Shown here: positions 5,786 through 6,357 of the stretch, one piece after another
Numbering within the stretch: position 1 is the stretch's first letter
Layout: each line of letters starts with the position of its first letter
NCBI GenBank assembly: GCA_902386085.1
Contig: CABMIA010000065.1
Coordinates: 1 to 6,357 of the forward strand
DNA from: an uncultured archaeon
Lineage (GTDB): Archaea > Halobacteriota > Methanosarcinia > Methanosarcinales > Methanoperedenaceae
Reading direction: 5' to 3'
Length of the DNA: 6,357 nt
The notes under the pieces: model-generated
Databases searched by the model: none
Told to the model about the DNA's origin: nothing
What the model saw: only the letters and a program-made list of their open reading frames with translations
Made by a program: the position numbers and the translations under genes

Positions 5786-6357
5786 TTTCTTCTCCTTTTT
5801 CTAATATCAGCAATAATTTTTTTAATTCCTCAGCCCCGCTCTTAGGGGGCTCGGGAAGTTTAAGCTTCTTTCGCACAGATGTCGGTTCGCCAAGCCTTCC
5901 TTCTTTCCTGAACATCTCTATGCTGGCTGCAAAGCCTTTCGGTCCCTTTCCCTTTTCAAGAGCCATGTGTTTCAATTTATCGAATATCTTGTTCATGCCC
6001 ATTTTCTGCGGGCAGAGTTCATAACAGGTATAGCAGTCAACGCACCGCCATATATCATGCGATCCAATCACCGCTTCAAGCTCGCCTGAGAGCAGCCTGC
6101 CTATTATCTCATTCGGATTGAATTCCGGGTTTATCTTAACGACCGGGCAGTCATTTACGCATGCTCCGCACTCGTAACATTTCCTGATTGCAGGCAGGTC
6201 AAATACCTCGCGCAGTGTCTTAAGATACCTGTATTTCGAATCCCACTTCGACAGGAATTCAGCAGCATCTATCCTGTGCATGTCCATTCCGAGTTCTTCT
6301 GTTGTAAAGCCCATGGCAAGCCCCAGTAATTCGGGATAATATATGATCGGAACATTC
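5775..6357 (-). CDS. HdrB-HdrC fusion protein (heterodisulfide reductase-like), C-terminal part; 5' end outside window
   Basis: The frame is open from the right edge to TGA at 5775-5777, giving 193 visible residues. The first 35 or so (VPIIYYPELLGLAMG..., ending near HRIDAAEF) match the C-terminal end of the HdrB/CCG domain. Without a stop, an HdrC-type module follows: C60, C63, C66, C70 (CYECGACVNDCP) and C105, C108, C111, C115 (CVDCYTCYELCP), two [4Fe-4S] motifs, then the usual KGPKGF and charged tail. HdrC relays electrons between HdrA and HdrB, and HdrB's CCG clusters act on disulfides or related acceptors. The ATG at 6314 lies inside the HdrB-like part, so it is not the real start. HdrB before HdrC is the reverse of HdrD and GlpC-like fusions. 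It overlaps the glutaminase gene by 11 nt, so it is likely functionally tied to glutamate synthase. Its true substrate is unknown. Confidence 0.85.
   Translation of the reverse strand, partial: NVPIIYYPELLGLAMGFTTEELGMDMHRIDAAEFLSKWDSKYRYLKTLREVFDLPAIRKCYECGACVNDCPVVKINPEFNPNEIIGRLLSGELEAVIGSHDIWRCVDCYTCYELCPQKMGMNKIFDKLKHMALEKGKGPKGFAASIEMFRKEGRLGEPTSVRKKLKLPEPPKSGAEELKKLLLILEKGEENEV

Overview
The window looks archaeal, probably from a euryarchaeote with methanogen-type redox enzymes (a methanogen, an anaerobic methanotroph such as Methanoperedens or another ANME lineage, or a relative). The signs are a heterodisulfide-reductase (HdrB/HdrC) protein, a glutamate synthase split into three separate domain-sized subunits in the archaeal style, an archaeal ATPase/DUF234-type gene, and a TATA-like promoter placed for a leaderless mRNA. 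This placement is inference; no rRNA or other marker is present.

Layout. Positions 2-700 (+) are the 3' part of a threonine synthase gene that enters from the left. Positions 701-865 are non-coding, with a small hairpin and a larger nested inverted repeat just after that gene, then an AT-rich promoter. Positions 866-2308 (+) are an AAA-type ATPase with a C-terminal nuclease-like domain. It is interrupted by one in-frame TGA between Walker A and Walker B, so it is probably a pseudogene. Everything to the right is on the minus strand and converges on the ATPase with an 18-nt gap.

The minus-strand genes, in transcription order, are an HdrB-HdrC fusion (entering from the right edge, ending at 5775), the glutamine amidotransferase subunit of glutamate synthase (5785-4709), the FMN/Fe-S synthase subunit (4709-3201), a 145-nt spacer of short 9-10-nt-period repeats, and the GXGXG subunit (3055-2327). 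The first three overlap or abut (11-nt overlap, then TAATG), so they form one operon. The last is very likely in it too, but has its own hairpin around the ribosome binding site.

How they work together. The three glutamate synthase subunits should make glutamate from glutamine and 2-oxoglutarate. No NAD(P)H-oxidising small subunit (GltD) is visible. Instead the operon carries an Fe-S/CCG Hdr-like protein, and the synthase subunit has its own two-cluster ferredoxin domain. The most interesting hypothesis is an Hdr-coupled, ferredoxin-type glutamate synthase in which the HdrB-HdrC fusion supplies electrons. Other points of note are the unusual B-then-C order of the fusion, the intergenic repeats, the hairpin at the third subunit's start codon, and the broken ATPase.
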